From Camarhynchus parvulus (Eukaryota > Chordata > Aves > Passeriformes > Thraupidae): a stretch of 64,000 nucleotides of DNA. Position numbers and translations under genes: made by a program. Below, piece after piece: positions 36,803-48,500 of the stretch. How positions within the stretch are numbered: the stretch's first letter is position 1; every line of letters begins with the position of its first letter. The notes beneath the pieces are model-generated. The model saw nothing but the letters and a program-made list of their open reading frames with translations, had not been told where the DNA came from and did not search any database. Location: positions 30,948,001 through 31,012,000 of the forward strand of contig NC_044572.1 in the NCBI RefSeq assembly GCF_901933205.1, given 5' to 3'.

Positions 36803-37963
36803 AGAATCATAGACTCACAGACTCATAGACTAATTTAGATCATGGACTCTGGCCATTAATGTAGCACTGCCAAGTTTACCGCTAAACCACGTCTCTAAGA
36901 ACCACATCTACATATCTTTTAATACCTCCAAGGATGTTGACTCAATCACTTCCCCGGGCAGGTTGTTTCAGTACTTGACGGCCCTTTCAGTGAAGAAATT
37001 TTTTCTGGTATCCAACCTAAACCTCCCCTGACATAACTTGAGGCTGTTTCCCTTGTTCTGTCACTTGTTACTTGGAAGAAGAGTCCGATCCCCACCTCAC
37101 TACACCCTCCTTTCAGGCGGCTACAAGAGTGGTAAGGTCTCCTCTGAGCCTCCTCGTCTCCAGACTGAATCTCCCTCAGCTGCTTCTCACAGGACTTGTG
37201 CTCCAGACCCTTCCCCAGCTTTGTTGTCCTTCTCTGGACATGATCCAGCACCTCAATGTCCTTCTTGTAGTGAGTGGCCCGAAGTGAACAGAGGATTTGA
37301 GGTGTGGCCTCACCAGTGCCCAGTACAGGGGGATGATCACTGCCCTGATCCTACCAGCACACCATTGCTGATCCCGGCTGGGATGCCATTGGCCTTCTTG
37401 GCCACCTGGACACCCGCTGGATCAGGTTCAGCTGACTCTTGACAGCACCCCAAGGTGCTTTTCTGTCTGACAGCTTTCCAGCCACTCAGCCTGTAGTGCT
37501 ACAATGCTTTCTCCCAGCCTGTAGCATTGCCCGGTTGTTGGAACTTGGTCTTGTTGAACCTCACACCGCTGGCCTCCGCCTGTTGATCCAGCCTGTCCAG
37601 ATCCCTCTGCAGAGCCTTCCTACCCTCCTGCATATCAACACTCCAACCCAATGTTGTGTCATCTGCAAACTGAGTGAGGTTGCTCTCAATTCCCTTATCC
37701 AGATCATTGATAAATATGTTAAACAGGACTGGCCCCCACACTGCTCCCTGGGGAACACCACTAGAGATCAGCTGCCAGATGGATATAACTCCATTCACTA
37801 CCACTCTCTGGGCTTGGAAATGAAACCAGTTTTTTGCCCAGAGACCAGTTCACCCATCCAAGCCACGCACAGCCAATTTTTCCAGGAGAATTTTGTGGGA
37901 AATGGCATTGAGGCGTTTACTAAAGTCCACATAGACGCATCCACAGCCTTTCCCAGCAAATAA
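36803..37963 (-). mobile_element. CR1 LINE, 5'-truncated copy of about 1.16 kb (minus strand)
   Basis: This is the largest CR1 copy here. Read on the minus strand from 37963, it begins inside the reverse transcriptase domain, runs through the C-terminal part of ORF2, and ends in the CR1 3' region at about 36803. There the plus strand reads AGAATCATAGACTCACAG, a decayed form of the ATTCTATG-type 3' repeat. Plus-strand landmarks are CACTGCCAAGT, AATACCTCCAAGGATG, TTTCAGTGAAGAAATTTTTT, CCAACCTAAACCTCCCCTG and TTGTCCTTCTCTGGACATG. A full CR1 is about 4.5 kb, so roughly three quarters is missing from the 5' end, which is normal for this family. The 174-codon plus-strand frame at 37439-37963 is antisense to it and is not a gene. 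Confidence 0.92.
36946..37935 (-). pseudogene. CR1 ORF2 relic: second half of reverse transcriptase plus C-terminal region
   Basis: The minus strand encodes a decayed CR1 reverse transcriptase. A motif-A-like YVDFSK lies at about 37918-37935. An in-frame stop follows about 30 codons later. Then the frame at 37804-37499 (101 codons) carries SGVPQG at residues 15-20 and the catalytic FADD at residues 46-49 (37658-37669), which would bind the metal ions of the polymerase site. A frameshift follows. The next frame (37251-36946, 101 codons) has QRRTTKLGKGLEHKSCEK near its start and a QVTSDRTR-like block, both typical of the CR1 C-terminus, then another frameshift. The endonuclease domain and the first half of the polymerase are absent. 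It cannot encode a working enzyme. Confidence 0.9.
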
Positions 37964-38739
37964 AGTAAGAAAAATGTTTTTTTCTCAGGCTATTGGTTAC
38001 CCATAACTAAGGAGAATTAATAAAAATTTTCAACTGCTTTCAAAAATAAAAGTTCTATATTTTGACAGACTATACTCTATGTGCAGAATATAATTTACTT
38101 TCAGGTGAGCTTAATTTCAATAAAAACATTAACCTAGTTTTGCTTTCTGCTGTGTTGTGTCCAGTGGAGCTGACACGCCCACAACTCTTGCAGCGCTGAG
38201 GTCTGCAAGGAAGTACAATGACCTCTGGTCAGACTCAGCACTTTTCTAAATTGAGAGAGTTGTGATTGTTCTTGCTTTACATGGGCTATGCATGCAGAAA
38301 CTGAGGCTTCTATAGTGCAGTGAGTGCAGTGTTTGCTGAGGGCTGCCCCAGAGTCCATCCAGCTTGTCCAGAAGGAGAAGATCCACTCTTTCTCTTTGAG
38401 CACTGTTAGAACTACTTAGGAGCTACATCCTCCCAGGTGGATTAGTGTGAAGAGAAGTACAGGACATGAAGTACTGAAACAATTTTTCTGTGCAGCTTTG
38501 GCTAGGACATGTGGCATCCACATGGAGTTCACAGAGGATACAGTCACGTGTTTTCCCTTCCGTGGCAGCACATGTGCTGATAGACTTGAGTTCTATTGCC
38601 TTGTTCATCATTCAGTACAATTGCACTGACCTCCTAGAACTAAGTAACTAACAAAATAGTTAATAAAATCCGTTGTATCTTACTTTATATCCTACTCACA
38701 GAATTACCTCTTTTTGTGATAATTCAAAACTTGATGTTT

Positions 38740-38809
38740 GATCATCAACGCTATGACCTTAGAGGACTTTTCCAACCTTAGTGATTCTAAGTTTCTATAA
38801 TTCTATGAC
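38740..38809 (+). mobile_element. CR1 3'-tail fragment of about 70 bp (plus strand)
   Basis: Contains GACCTTAGAGGACTTTTCCA, ACCTTAGTGATTCTAAG and TTCTATAATTCTATGACT, which match the last bases of CR1 (GATCTTAGAGGTCTTTTCC-type, then ATTCTATG units). It is extremely 5'-truncated. Its tail ends about 80 bases before the minisatellite at 38892. Confidence 0.75.
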
Positions 38810-38891
38810 TTTTTGAAAGCTAATAGTTTAAGTAAGTTTAGGATGGAATTTAGTTTTGTATAAGATTCAGGCAGACAGGCTTTCTCAGATT

Positions 38892-38995
38892 GATTAATAG
38901 TGGTTAATATGGTTTATAATATGGTTTATAATATGGTTAATATGGTTTATAGTATGGTTTAATAATGATTAATATGGTTCTTAATAATGGTTAAT
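38892..38995. repeat. AT-rich minisatellite, units like AATATGGTTTAT
   Basis: About eight to nine imperfect tandem units of 11-14 bases, variants of TGGTTTATAATA, TGGTTAATA and TGGTTTAATAATGATTAATA. Unit length and sequence drift along the array, which suggests slippage after an early duplication. It lies close behind a CR1 tail. Confidence 0.85.
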
Positions 38996-40568
38996 TCTTT
39001 CATCTCTATCTAAATTTGGGTTCTTGGCAGATGTCACGTTTCTTAGAAACAGCTTTATTACAAAAGTAGATATTCCGTTACTTTTTAAAAAATCTTATTA
39101 TTTTGATAAGAAGAGGAACATGAAACCAGAAAATATTTTCACTGTGGCAAATTCTTGATGCCCATTTTTATCAGGCAAAATCTTCTCATTAAATTTTTGA
39201 AGTCACTTGAGTACACTTATTAAAAGCCATTTCTTAACAAGGGTAGAATCTAGCAGGGTTTTACCTGCTTCATAGTTTTTCTCAATCCAGAGTTTACTAT
39301 TTACATCAAAATTTGTACTGGAATGTAAGGGACTCTCATACTTTTTCTTTTTTTGGTCTCTGTTATTTTTTGCCTTTTCAGTAACTTCTTGATTTTATAA
39401 GTTCTAATATAGATTGATTATTATTTTGGGAGCAGAATTATACGCCTCCAAAGCATTCCCTCTGAGTCAGTCTGTGGAAGATAAATTCATTCTATCTCCA
39501 TGCACTGTAAATAAATTGTATGCTAAAGAGATCAGCCTTTTTAAATAACATCTTTTTTTTAAATGTATCTTCATCTTTCCAAGCTCAATAAGTGAACTGT
39601 TATGAGTCAGACTAGAAAAGAGAAAAAACAAACAAACACAGAGAAGTGCAGTATTACCTCTGCTTTCCAAATCATTAGGCATTTTAAATTAGATTATGAC
39701 ATTATAATCTTTCAGCTAATATTTAGTTTTCCCTTACCAATTGCCACTGTGAAGTATATTTAATATAGTCCACAACTAGAGGGAATTTGAACAAGATTAC
39801 TTTAGGTCTGTAGTTCTGCAGAAACTATTGTCATTCACATTTAGCAGTTTCTAGGTCAGCAGTTAATCTTCCAGCCAAGTTGCAAATAAATCCTTATTCT
39901 TAAATCACTCTTAAATCTCGAATGATCATTTGACAGCACTGATACTGAAATCACTGATCCTTCAAGCATCCTTGTCCTGCAAGGATACTCTGACAAAATT
40001 AAAGCCCCCAACCCTGTCCCAGCTCTCAAAATCCCAGTCAATAGTGTCCCACATTCCCTCTCCAACAGCAGCCATGATCCTGGGTCCCCACATCCTCTTC
40101 TCCCAATGCCCTACCTTAAAGCCTCTTTATTAGTTCCTCCAGCAATTTCAGAATGTTTCAGAAAGCAGCAGAATATCTCATATAAAAGGCAACAGACAAG
40201 CCATGAGAAGGCAAAGAAGGGGAACCTTCATTGTTTGGAGAAGGGAGGAAAGAGAGTGAATCCAATTCCATCTGCTGAAGGATGTCACACAAAACAGCAG
40301 ATATTAGGAGAAGATGGTTCTTGTCAGGTCATAAGCCAGTGGGATAGGGATATATCCGAAGAGCTCTCCCTCAGACACAAACTTCGTCTATTCTGGGATC
40401 CTTCTCTGGAAAAAATCCCATCATTGAGATTAGAACTGAGGAGTTTTTAACCTAAATGTCTGTACAGTACTAAAAGCCTTTGAGAAAATCAGCATGCTAC
40501 AAGACATCCAGAAAACAATAACAAATCATTATCCTTGCCCCAGGTAAAGTTCCTTTGCTGTAGGCCAA

Positions 40569-41266
40569 AGTTGTGTGAGAGAAGGGTTTTGGCTTCACAC
40601 CTGCCCATGAAAATAAAAGCTTAGCAAATGTCTGTCCTTTGGCTGACAGAAATAAAAGAAGTATGAGAAGCTGCCAGAAATTTCCTCCAAATCCAGCAGA
40701 CCCAATTCCAGATGGCTCTAAGATGGACACGCTCCCGGCCAAGGCTGGGCCAATTGGAAGTGGTGGCAATGCCTCTGTGATAACATACTTAAGAAGAAGA
40801 AAAAAGAAGTTTTTGCACAGTTGTAATTGTGGCTGGAGAAGAGCAGGGTGACAATATGTGAGAGGAGCAACTCTGGAGACACCAAGGTCAGTGAAGAAAG
40901 GGCAGGAGGTGCTCCAGGCGCCAGAGCTGAAATTCCCCTGCAGCCCAGGATGCAGACCATGGTGAAGCAGCTGAGCCCATGCAGAACCATGGGGATGCCA
41001 AGATCCACCTGCAGCTCAGGAGAAGCCCCACGTTGGACCAGGTGGATGCCTTAGAGGAGGCTGTGAACTTGTGGAAGGCCTGTGCTGAAACAGGCTCCTG
41101 GGCAGGAGCCTGTAGAGAGAGGAGCCTGTGCTGGAGGCAGGTTTGCTGGTAGGACTTGTGACCCCATGGGACATCCATGCCAGATCAGCCTGTCCTTGCA
41201 CACCACAGAAGAGTGTACCCACACTGCAGCAGTTTGTGGAGGACTTTTGACTATGGGATGGACTCC
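40569..41266 (+). mobile_element. LTR fragment, avian endogenous retrovirus, 3' part lost (plus orientation)
   Basis: The order of landmarks fits an LTR family I know from bird genomes: GAGAAGCTGCCAGAAATTTC, CCAGATGGCTCTAAGATGGA, CGGCCAAGGCTGGGCCAATT, GGTGGCAATGCCTCTGTGAT, AACATACTTAAGAAGAAG, then a GC-rich region with GGCAGGAGGTGCTCCAGGCG, CCAGAGCTGAAATTCCCCTG and repeats built on GGAGCxGGTxTGCTGGxAGG. A CCAAT box (40750-40754) stands about 30 bases before a TATA-like ACATACTTA (about 40783-40791), as in a retroviral U3 promoter. The 3' third (poly-A signal region and terminal CA) is missing: the match stops at about GGGATGGACTC and a CR1 tail follows at once. The 5' end is uncertain, since 40590-40656 does not fit the family well and may be an insertion. 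No retroviral genes are present. Confidence 0.7.
40750..40791 (+). promoter_or_regulatory. LTR promoter remnant: CCAAT box and TATA-like element
   Basis: CCAATTGG begins at 40750 and a TATA-like ACATACTTAAG is at about 40783-40793, about 30 bases apart, inside the U3 part of the LTR. It was the retroviral promoter; whether it still drives transcription cannot be told from sequence. Confidence 0.45.
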
Positions 41267-41496
41267 TGTCCAGACAGGTTAGAGATCAGAAAAACGTTTT
41301 TCACCCAGGGGGTGGTTGGGCACTGGAACAGGCTCCCCAGGGAGGTGGTCACAGCACCAGCCTGAGACAGTTCAAGACGGGTTTGAACAACATTCTCAGG
41401 CACACGGTGTGACTCTTGGGGTATCCTGTCCAGAGATTAGAGTTGGACTCAATTCTTGTGGGTCCCTTCTAACTCAGCTTATCCAGCGATTCTATG
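41267..41496 (+). mobile_element. CR1 LINE 3' fragment of about 230 bp (plus strand), fused to the LTR
   Basis: Reads AGAAAAACGTTTTTCACCCA, GGCACTGGAACAGGCTCCCC, AGGGAGGTGGTCACAGCACC, GTTTGAACAAC, TTGGACTCAATTCTTGTGGG, TCCCTTCTAACTCAGC and GCGATTCTATGTAAG. This is the standard CR1 3' end, including the coding tail and the terminal ATTCTATG unit. It is less diverged than the other copies and is strongly 5'-truncated. It begins where the LTR match ends. Confidence 0.88.
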
Positions 41497-42146
41497 TAAG
41501 ACTAAACCACAGTTAAAATATTTAACTTTGTTAGGATTTTCCTAACAAATTTCTTTTGCTACTATTTTTGAACCCTGCTTCTCTCATCTATCTGTGCTAT
41601 CCATCCATCGGTGTTTTGTTTTATCATAATTACTTAGTTTTTGCTTTTCTGATATTTGGCCTGAAAGACCTATTTCATTTTCTCTTCACACAGCTTAATT
41701 TCCTTTCCTCTCTAAATGTCTAAATTGCTATGTACAAAATACATTACATCAAATACATGCTGCTGTAGAAGCTGAGAATAAATGGTTTGGCACCTGGTAG
41801 ATGTTGAGTTGCCAAGTTGCCACTCCAGATATCTGCAATCTCATTGTTGAAATGCTAGTAGCATTTATCCTGTGCTCACATACACTATAGAGTTATAGGA
41901 AATAAAAAGTCATAATGAATAGAAAATATTATAATTTAAGAAGAAAACATGAGGAAAAAAAAGACAAAAAACCACCTGGAATGGTTTTGTGAGACCTTTA
42001 AACATCTTGAATTATTTCCTTCAATGCTAGTGTCCTTAATTAAATCCTCACCAGCTCTGCACTAACTCCAGGGTAAAATTACAATCCTTGATCTTTTCAT
42101 TGGGATATCTAAACTCTCCCATTCATGAATTTCAATTCTCTTTGTA

Positions 42147-42540
42147 GAGAAGGAAAGGCTGAGAGAATTAGGGTTGTTCATTAGACTAGAAAAGGGAGGG
42201 TTTCAGGATGAGCTAATCCCAGCCTTCCAGCACCTGAAGAAGGCAAGGGACTTTTTGCAAGACATGTAGTGACAAGACAAGGCGGAATAGCTTCAAACTG
42301 AAAGACAGGAGGTTTGCATTAGATAAAAGGGAAATATTCTTTACTGTGGGAGTGTGGATACACTGGAACAGGTTACCCAGAGATTTTGTGGATGCTCCAT
42401 CCCTGGAGGTGTTCAAGGTCCAGCTGGATGGAGTTCTGAGAGTCCTGGTCCAGTGAAAGGCATCCCAGCCACTGGCAGCAAGTTGGAACTAGATGATCTT
42501 TGAGGTGCCTTCCTTAAACAAAACCGTTCTGTGATTCTAT
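42147..42540 (+). mobile_element. CR1 LINE 3' fragment of about 390 bp (plus strand)
   Basis: Landmarks in order: GGCTGAGAGAATTAGGGTTG, CCAGCCTTCCAGCACCTGAA, GGGACTTTTTGCAAG, AGCTTCAAACTGAAAGACAG, TTCTTTACTGTGGGAGTG, CACTGGAACAGGTTACCCAG, CATCCCTGGAGGTGTTCAAG, GGAACTAGATGATCTTTGAG and CTGTGATTCTATTATTT. All fit the CR1 3' region. It is truncated 5' and diverged with no open frame. Confidence 0.9.
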
Positions 42541-45500
42541 TATTTTTCAAGTGGCCATGTCTGTATTTCCTGCTTGTAGCATGCCATTTCTTCTGTCTTC
42601 TCCATCACTATCTTCCTCTTAGAGGCTCTTTTATTAGTGGTACCTCTCTGTATTAGTCCTAAAGTCGGGTAGTCAAAAATAATGACATTGATAATACTTT
42701 TCCTTAATCCATTTTTCTGGGATGGTCACTGTATGGTGATTGAGATGAAAAATGCATGCCATATCAAAAAAAAACAAACCAAAAAACTGTACTATACACC
42801 TCTTTTTGCCTTTCTGGGTTTATGTTTTGTGTCAACTCATTAAACTATGCTTTTCCTTGCATTTGCTCTTCATAGTCTAACAAATATATTCTAGCAAGTT
42901 AAATCCTATTGTGTTTGGCAACTTCCATATATTTTGGGGGAATTTTTTAAACAGAAACTGGTCTGTCTGTGGTTGAAACTGTGTATCAAGTTCCTAGCCT
43001 GAGATGAGTAAATATAACATCTCTAACAGAATTTATTGAAACTTAACCTCTTTTCAGATCTCTCTTCACTTTCTGTTATTTCACTCAGAAATTCTTGTTT
43101 CAGAAATAATTTGGAGCAACAACACTCACAAGTTGGGAATTGTTTTATTTCAGAAGTTATTTATTATTAAATAGCAGCAATATTTTAAAATTTGCTTTTC
43201 CAGCAAAATTATGTAATCAGACGATGGCAGTTGAAGTAGGAATGAGGAAACAATAAGGAAATGTATGGAAAGCATAAGAATAGATGTGGTAGAAATATTA
43301 TTGTCAGTCTTGCAAGAACTTTTTTTTTCTGTATGTATGTATTGTCTTGGGAGGGATTTAATTTTGTATTTGCCATTTACTGTTTTTCCCAAGCAGCACT
43401 CTTTTTGAGTGTTACCTTGGTGTCCTTTATCTTGGTTGCTTGAATGAGATATAGTATTAATTGTTTCTTTGGGCTTTTCTTGGACTGTATTCTGTAGGCA
43501 TTTGCCTTGGTTTTGTTTGTTTAATTCTTGCCGTTCTTATTTTAACTTTAATTAGTTCAGTGTTCCTATTTCCACTTCAAGTTGCACAATGCTTTTTGAA
43601 GCAGCAAAGAAGTAGGTCAGGAGGGAACAGTTCTGGTCTTCAGGAAATGGTGACATTTTGCTCTTTTTTTCCATTATGAAATGGAATGAAAATGACCTAT
43701 AAAACATATTTTCAAAAACATCATTGAAAACATTTAGGGGAATCACATTACTTTGCTTCAAAAAATTCTAAACATTTTATTATTAAAACATTTTGAAAAA
43801 AAATGATTTGTATTAAAATAGAAGTTATTTTAAAAGTAAATTTGGAAATAAATTACTCAAAACTTCCACAAATGTCAAAATGGGACCAATCTCTACATGA
43901 AAAAATGTGCCAAATGATCCAGAATTTCCAAATATATTACTTTCTTTTTCTAATAACTTCGTCAAGATTCAGTACTCTCCACACCAGAGTAACTTTCAGG
44001 CAAAACAAAGCCGCCATTTCAAAAAGAAACACTATGACTTCTGTCTCTTAGAGAAACCTTTCTGCTTTCCCTTTGCTCCCCACTCACCTGCTTCTCTATT
44101 TTCTTCTGAACAGCACAAATAGCACTGCTGTCTTCTCTTTGCTCAGGTTCCTGGCATCCCCTCTCCTGGTAACTCCTGTTCGTGGCTGACATGAACTTAC
44201 AGAGCTCTGACTCATTTTATAGCTTCACTTCAAGTTGGCTTTCTTGCCTACCTTTGAATTGGCAACATCTGTTATGGCTTTGTCACAGCCAAAATGCAGA
44301 ACTCTCCCCATCTGGAATGACTAACAGCCATGCTTTACACTACCCTACTTTTGGCACGTGACTTCCCTGGCTCCAGCTGGTCTTTTTCTGCCCTCAGTCT
44401 CCATAATTTCCATTTCTTCTCCTTCTGTCAGGGCTTCAATACATTCATAGATCTTTGACGTATTTTATTGCCCCCACAGACCCATTCTGACCAAAATTCA
44501 ACTGATACTGATACACCCTACATAGTATCCTTCTATCCAAATAAAACTGACAATATTTTTTGGTTTGTCTCCCCATTTCTGTCAGTCCAATGCATTCAAA
44601 ACATTTTCTTTTCCAAGTTTTCCCTGCCACTGGGCTTTTTGCTAAACACTACCCTTTTGCTATACCAGTTTATAATTAGGTATTGACTCTGATTCACTAA
44701 GTATGTGAAACTTTACACAAGTTTATATTTTCCTGATAGCTTTCAACTAAGATTAGTAAGGACACATCTACAGGACACAAACATTCTTCAGTAAGTCATC
44801 TTGCATTTTGATTTCTCCAGCATCCTGAAATTGGGACTGAGCTAGAATTGCTTGAGAATTGGACAGGATAAACATGAAGAAATTGGACTGGAACAAAAGA
44901 CTCAAGGGGAAAGGGGAGGTAAAGGCATAATTTGTCAATACTCAGAGAAAGAAGCAATAAATATGTGCCTGCTGGAGTGCATACTCTCTGGGGTTTTACA
45001 TGGAACCTGGGATTCCTAATTGTCACAATTTTGTTCACAATTAAAAAACAATTTGGTCTTCTGGTGGTTAATCATTGTTGCTACCAGTCACTTTAACTTC
45101 TCAAATGGCAGAAATTCACATGCATCTCTTATTGTTACTCTGCTGGTGAAATACACAACATCCAGAGTCAACATAAAATGATGTTCTTCTTTTTACAGCA
45201 GATCTAGGAATCACCAGAAGAAAGGTTGTCTACAGAGAAAATTTAAGTCAGGAGGCATATATCTGTCCAGCAAAATGGGAAAAGTAGAAAAGCAGGTGAA
45301 TGGTTAAATTTGTGCAGGAAGATGAAACACCAGGTGAAAGCACACTCAGCCCTTTAAAACCCTCTCCAACCACAGTTGAACTCCCTTGCACCAGGACTTT
45401 GCAAAGCACCCTTCAAGGGAAACAAATTAAAGAAAAACCCATAGTGTGTTCCAGTGGACATGAAATAACTGCTCTGGGGTTGGACTGGGGTTTTATATTT

Positions 45501-48500
45501 AGGGTGACTGTCAAATGCTTAATTCCTACCTCAGTTCTTGCAGATGCTGTGAGCAACCACAGTACTGTACCGATTAGAAATGGAAAAATTGCACTTTCTG
45601 TAAAGTTCCTCTGCCTAGAGTCTGGACTGCAGAATTGCTTAGCATGTATGAGTTTGTTCATACCAATAGAAGCTGTGCTTCATATTTTAATAGTATGGGT
45701 ACTACCTGCTTATTTAATGGAAAAATTTTGGGACTAGTTATTTTTCAATTTTAGTTTAAGCCTGCAGGTTAGATGCCTTCCTTTTGCTCATAGAACAGCA
45801 ACAGGACACTCTTATCTCAGGAAGAACTTGAGAAGATTCTGTCATTAATACACACCAGATTGAGTGAGGCCCCAGCTGAGAGCTTGTGAAGGAGATGCAG
45901 AGCCAGCTACTACTGACATACTGATTTCAATTCTCTGAGGGTCTTCAGAGCAAGATCACAGGGCATGAGCACCATGATTCCTAAGTAATGTTTGCCAGCA
46001 TTAAGCACAGTCACCTTATAATTATGTCTTTAAAACTCATTTTGGAAATTAGGTAAGCTCTAGAAATGATGGGGTATACATAAACATATAATTAGTCATT
46101 AAATGGGCATTACCAATTTTGTGCACAGGAGGAGACAGACATTTTGTGGAAAAAAAACCAGCATGGGAATATATCTAACTGTATATGTGAAATAGAATCA
46201 ATAATGGGTGAAGAGGCATCCTTTTTTTATGAAACTCCTTACCTGGCAGGTGTTTGACTGTATCGTTTCAGTAGTGTTATTCTAATGTAAGTATGTATGT
46301 GTAATTGAACTAATGAATATTCTGCACATACTCTTGGTTTCTGTTGATTTCAGCTGATTTCTGACTGGTCCTTCTTGTTAATTTCTCACTGGTCCCCAGT
46401 ACCTGATAATATGTTTTGCTGCAGTAATGCTGAGGGCTCAGCCTAACTTCTAGTGTATAAAACCTGTAATATATTCAGTGCAGAGCAAGTATAGCACATT
46501 TCAAGGAGTCATCACAGTCAGCTCAGATCACTTCTTGTGCATTAGCAACAAAAGTAAAGCTCAAAAGCTGTGTTGTACCTCAGAATCTCTGAAGCATGAC
46601 AGACCATTCCCAATACTTTCTAGTGACACCTTTTGGTGATAAACCCATGGTCTGTGACCTGACTGAATGCACAGCCTTGTTCCTCTCTTTTCTGCTGACA
46701 TATTTTCCCCAGCAATGAGTCTATTTAAAGACCCTTTTAGTGGCTGAAGAAGAAAAGAGAAAAATCAATGTATAATTTAAATAAGAGTTGAACAGAGTAT
46801 GCAGTAGCAATGCAAAAAAAATAAGCAAACAGGATAAACTCTGAAATTAAACCCTGTTTTTAGGCTGGGATTAATGACCTTGTGTCACAGCTAGGGTTAC
46901 ATCTGGCAAAGGTCAAATATGAAATGTTATCTTTAAATTTAAGACTTCAATTTTCAGAAAAAATTAAGTGATGAACTGGCCAAGGTCTACTGAAATACAT
47001 GAGTACAGGAGGTACACAGTTACAGTGATTACACTGACAACTGAGGTTTGGAAATAAAATAGTCCAAAGTCAGTTTTCAAGAAAAAATAGTTAGTATAGC
47101 ATCACTACCATCAAATCCTTGCTTGGCCAGATAGATTTGAGTCTTTTGAATGTCTTATTTAATAAGGCACACATCTGGACTTCAGTTGCAATGGGATTGT
47201 TACAGTTTAATATCTTAATTTTAGCCAATGTGACGCAATGACTATGAAGAAGGTGCACTGGATTAATGTGCTAGGAGATATTACTCATTTACCTATTTGT
47301 TAACTCTTATGTCTCTTGATTCATAGATATTTAAACCTATAGAGGGTTTAAGTCCCATAGAGGGACTATGGAACTATTGTGATAATTTCGATGGATTTCT
47401 TGCAGAACATCAGCTGTAAGCCCAGTCATTCATGTCTCAAATCAGTAAACTCTGAGGTGCATCTTTCAGGACAAGTACCTTGCTATATTCCCTCTTCTTC
47501 TCGCCTGTATGTGTTCTTGTTCCTTCCCTTGCTTTTTCCTCTGAAAAAAATGTCTATTTTCATCCAAAAACTCCTAGCAAAACCACTTTTTCTTAAATCA
47601 CTCACAAATCCCAGCTGTTACTTATTAGATACTGTATATGACAGTCACAGGTATGCTTATTTTTTCAGCACCTGCTCTGTACCAACTCTGACCAGTTACT
47701 GACACAGCAGTGACAATATTGCTCCTGTGTTATACATAGACACATTACACACACAGATTGTGATTCTGTGATATAGTTTATCACATGTACAGGAAGCAAG
47801 AAGGCAGGTGGAGAGTTATCATGACCTGTCTTGAATAGTTCTTTTAAGTGCTCTTGTTACTGCTACAGCCACAGAAATCTTGCCAAAAGGAGGAGACCCC
47901 AGGGATGTAATGTTACAGAAGTCTTTATGTACCTTTCTGACTAGAACAAATGAATGGCTGACATCTTTTTGTGCAGGCATGCAGGAGTGTTTCCAGGGAG
48001 GCAGGAATCATTGTTGATACAGCCCAGAATTAATCAGAATAGAAAGTGGATCTATTCCCATCCTTTCCTTGTATGTGAGCACCTTCTAAGGCACCAGCAG
48101 CAGTTACTTCTACAGAGAGGTTTAATTGGGGTACACAAATAATGGTTTAGAAATACATTGATCTTTAAATACAGAAGAGCCAGATCTGCTGGGAAAGACA
48201 GAAGAAAGCTGGTGGGACATGGAGGAGACCCTTCAATTTTAAGGGAAAAATTGCCCATAGCCTTCCTTGTACCTATCTGGTCTCCTCTGCATCTTGAGGC
48301 CTATCTTTTCTTTCCTCCCAAGGCCTTGTTGCTCATTGTCCTTTACAGCACACAAGCTCCATGACTCTGCTCTGCAACGGCCACAGCAGAATCCCAATCT
48401 GTCCCAAGTTCCTGAAGAGTCATGCTCTGGCTTCAGCCTCTGGACTTGCTCTCAGAAAGATAAATCCACATCTGTTCTTCCTTCCTTCCAAAATATTCCA

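Noticed and set aside
37439..37963. Longest plus-strand open frame in the window (174 codons)
   Set aside because: It lies antisense to a CR1 copy whose minus strand carries the reverse transcriptase motifs SGVPQG and FADD, so it is a shadow of the repeat.
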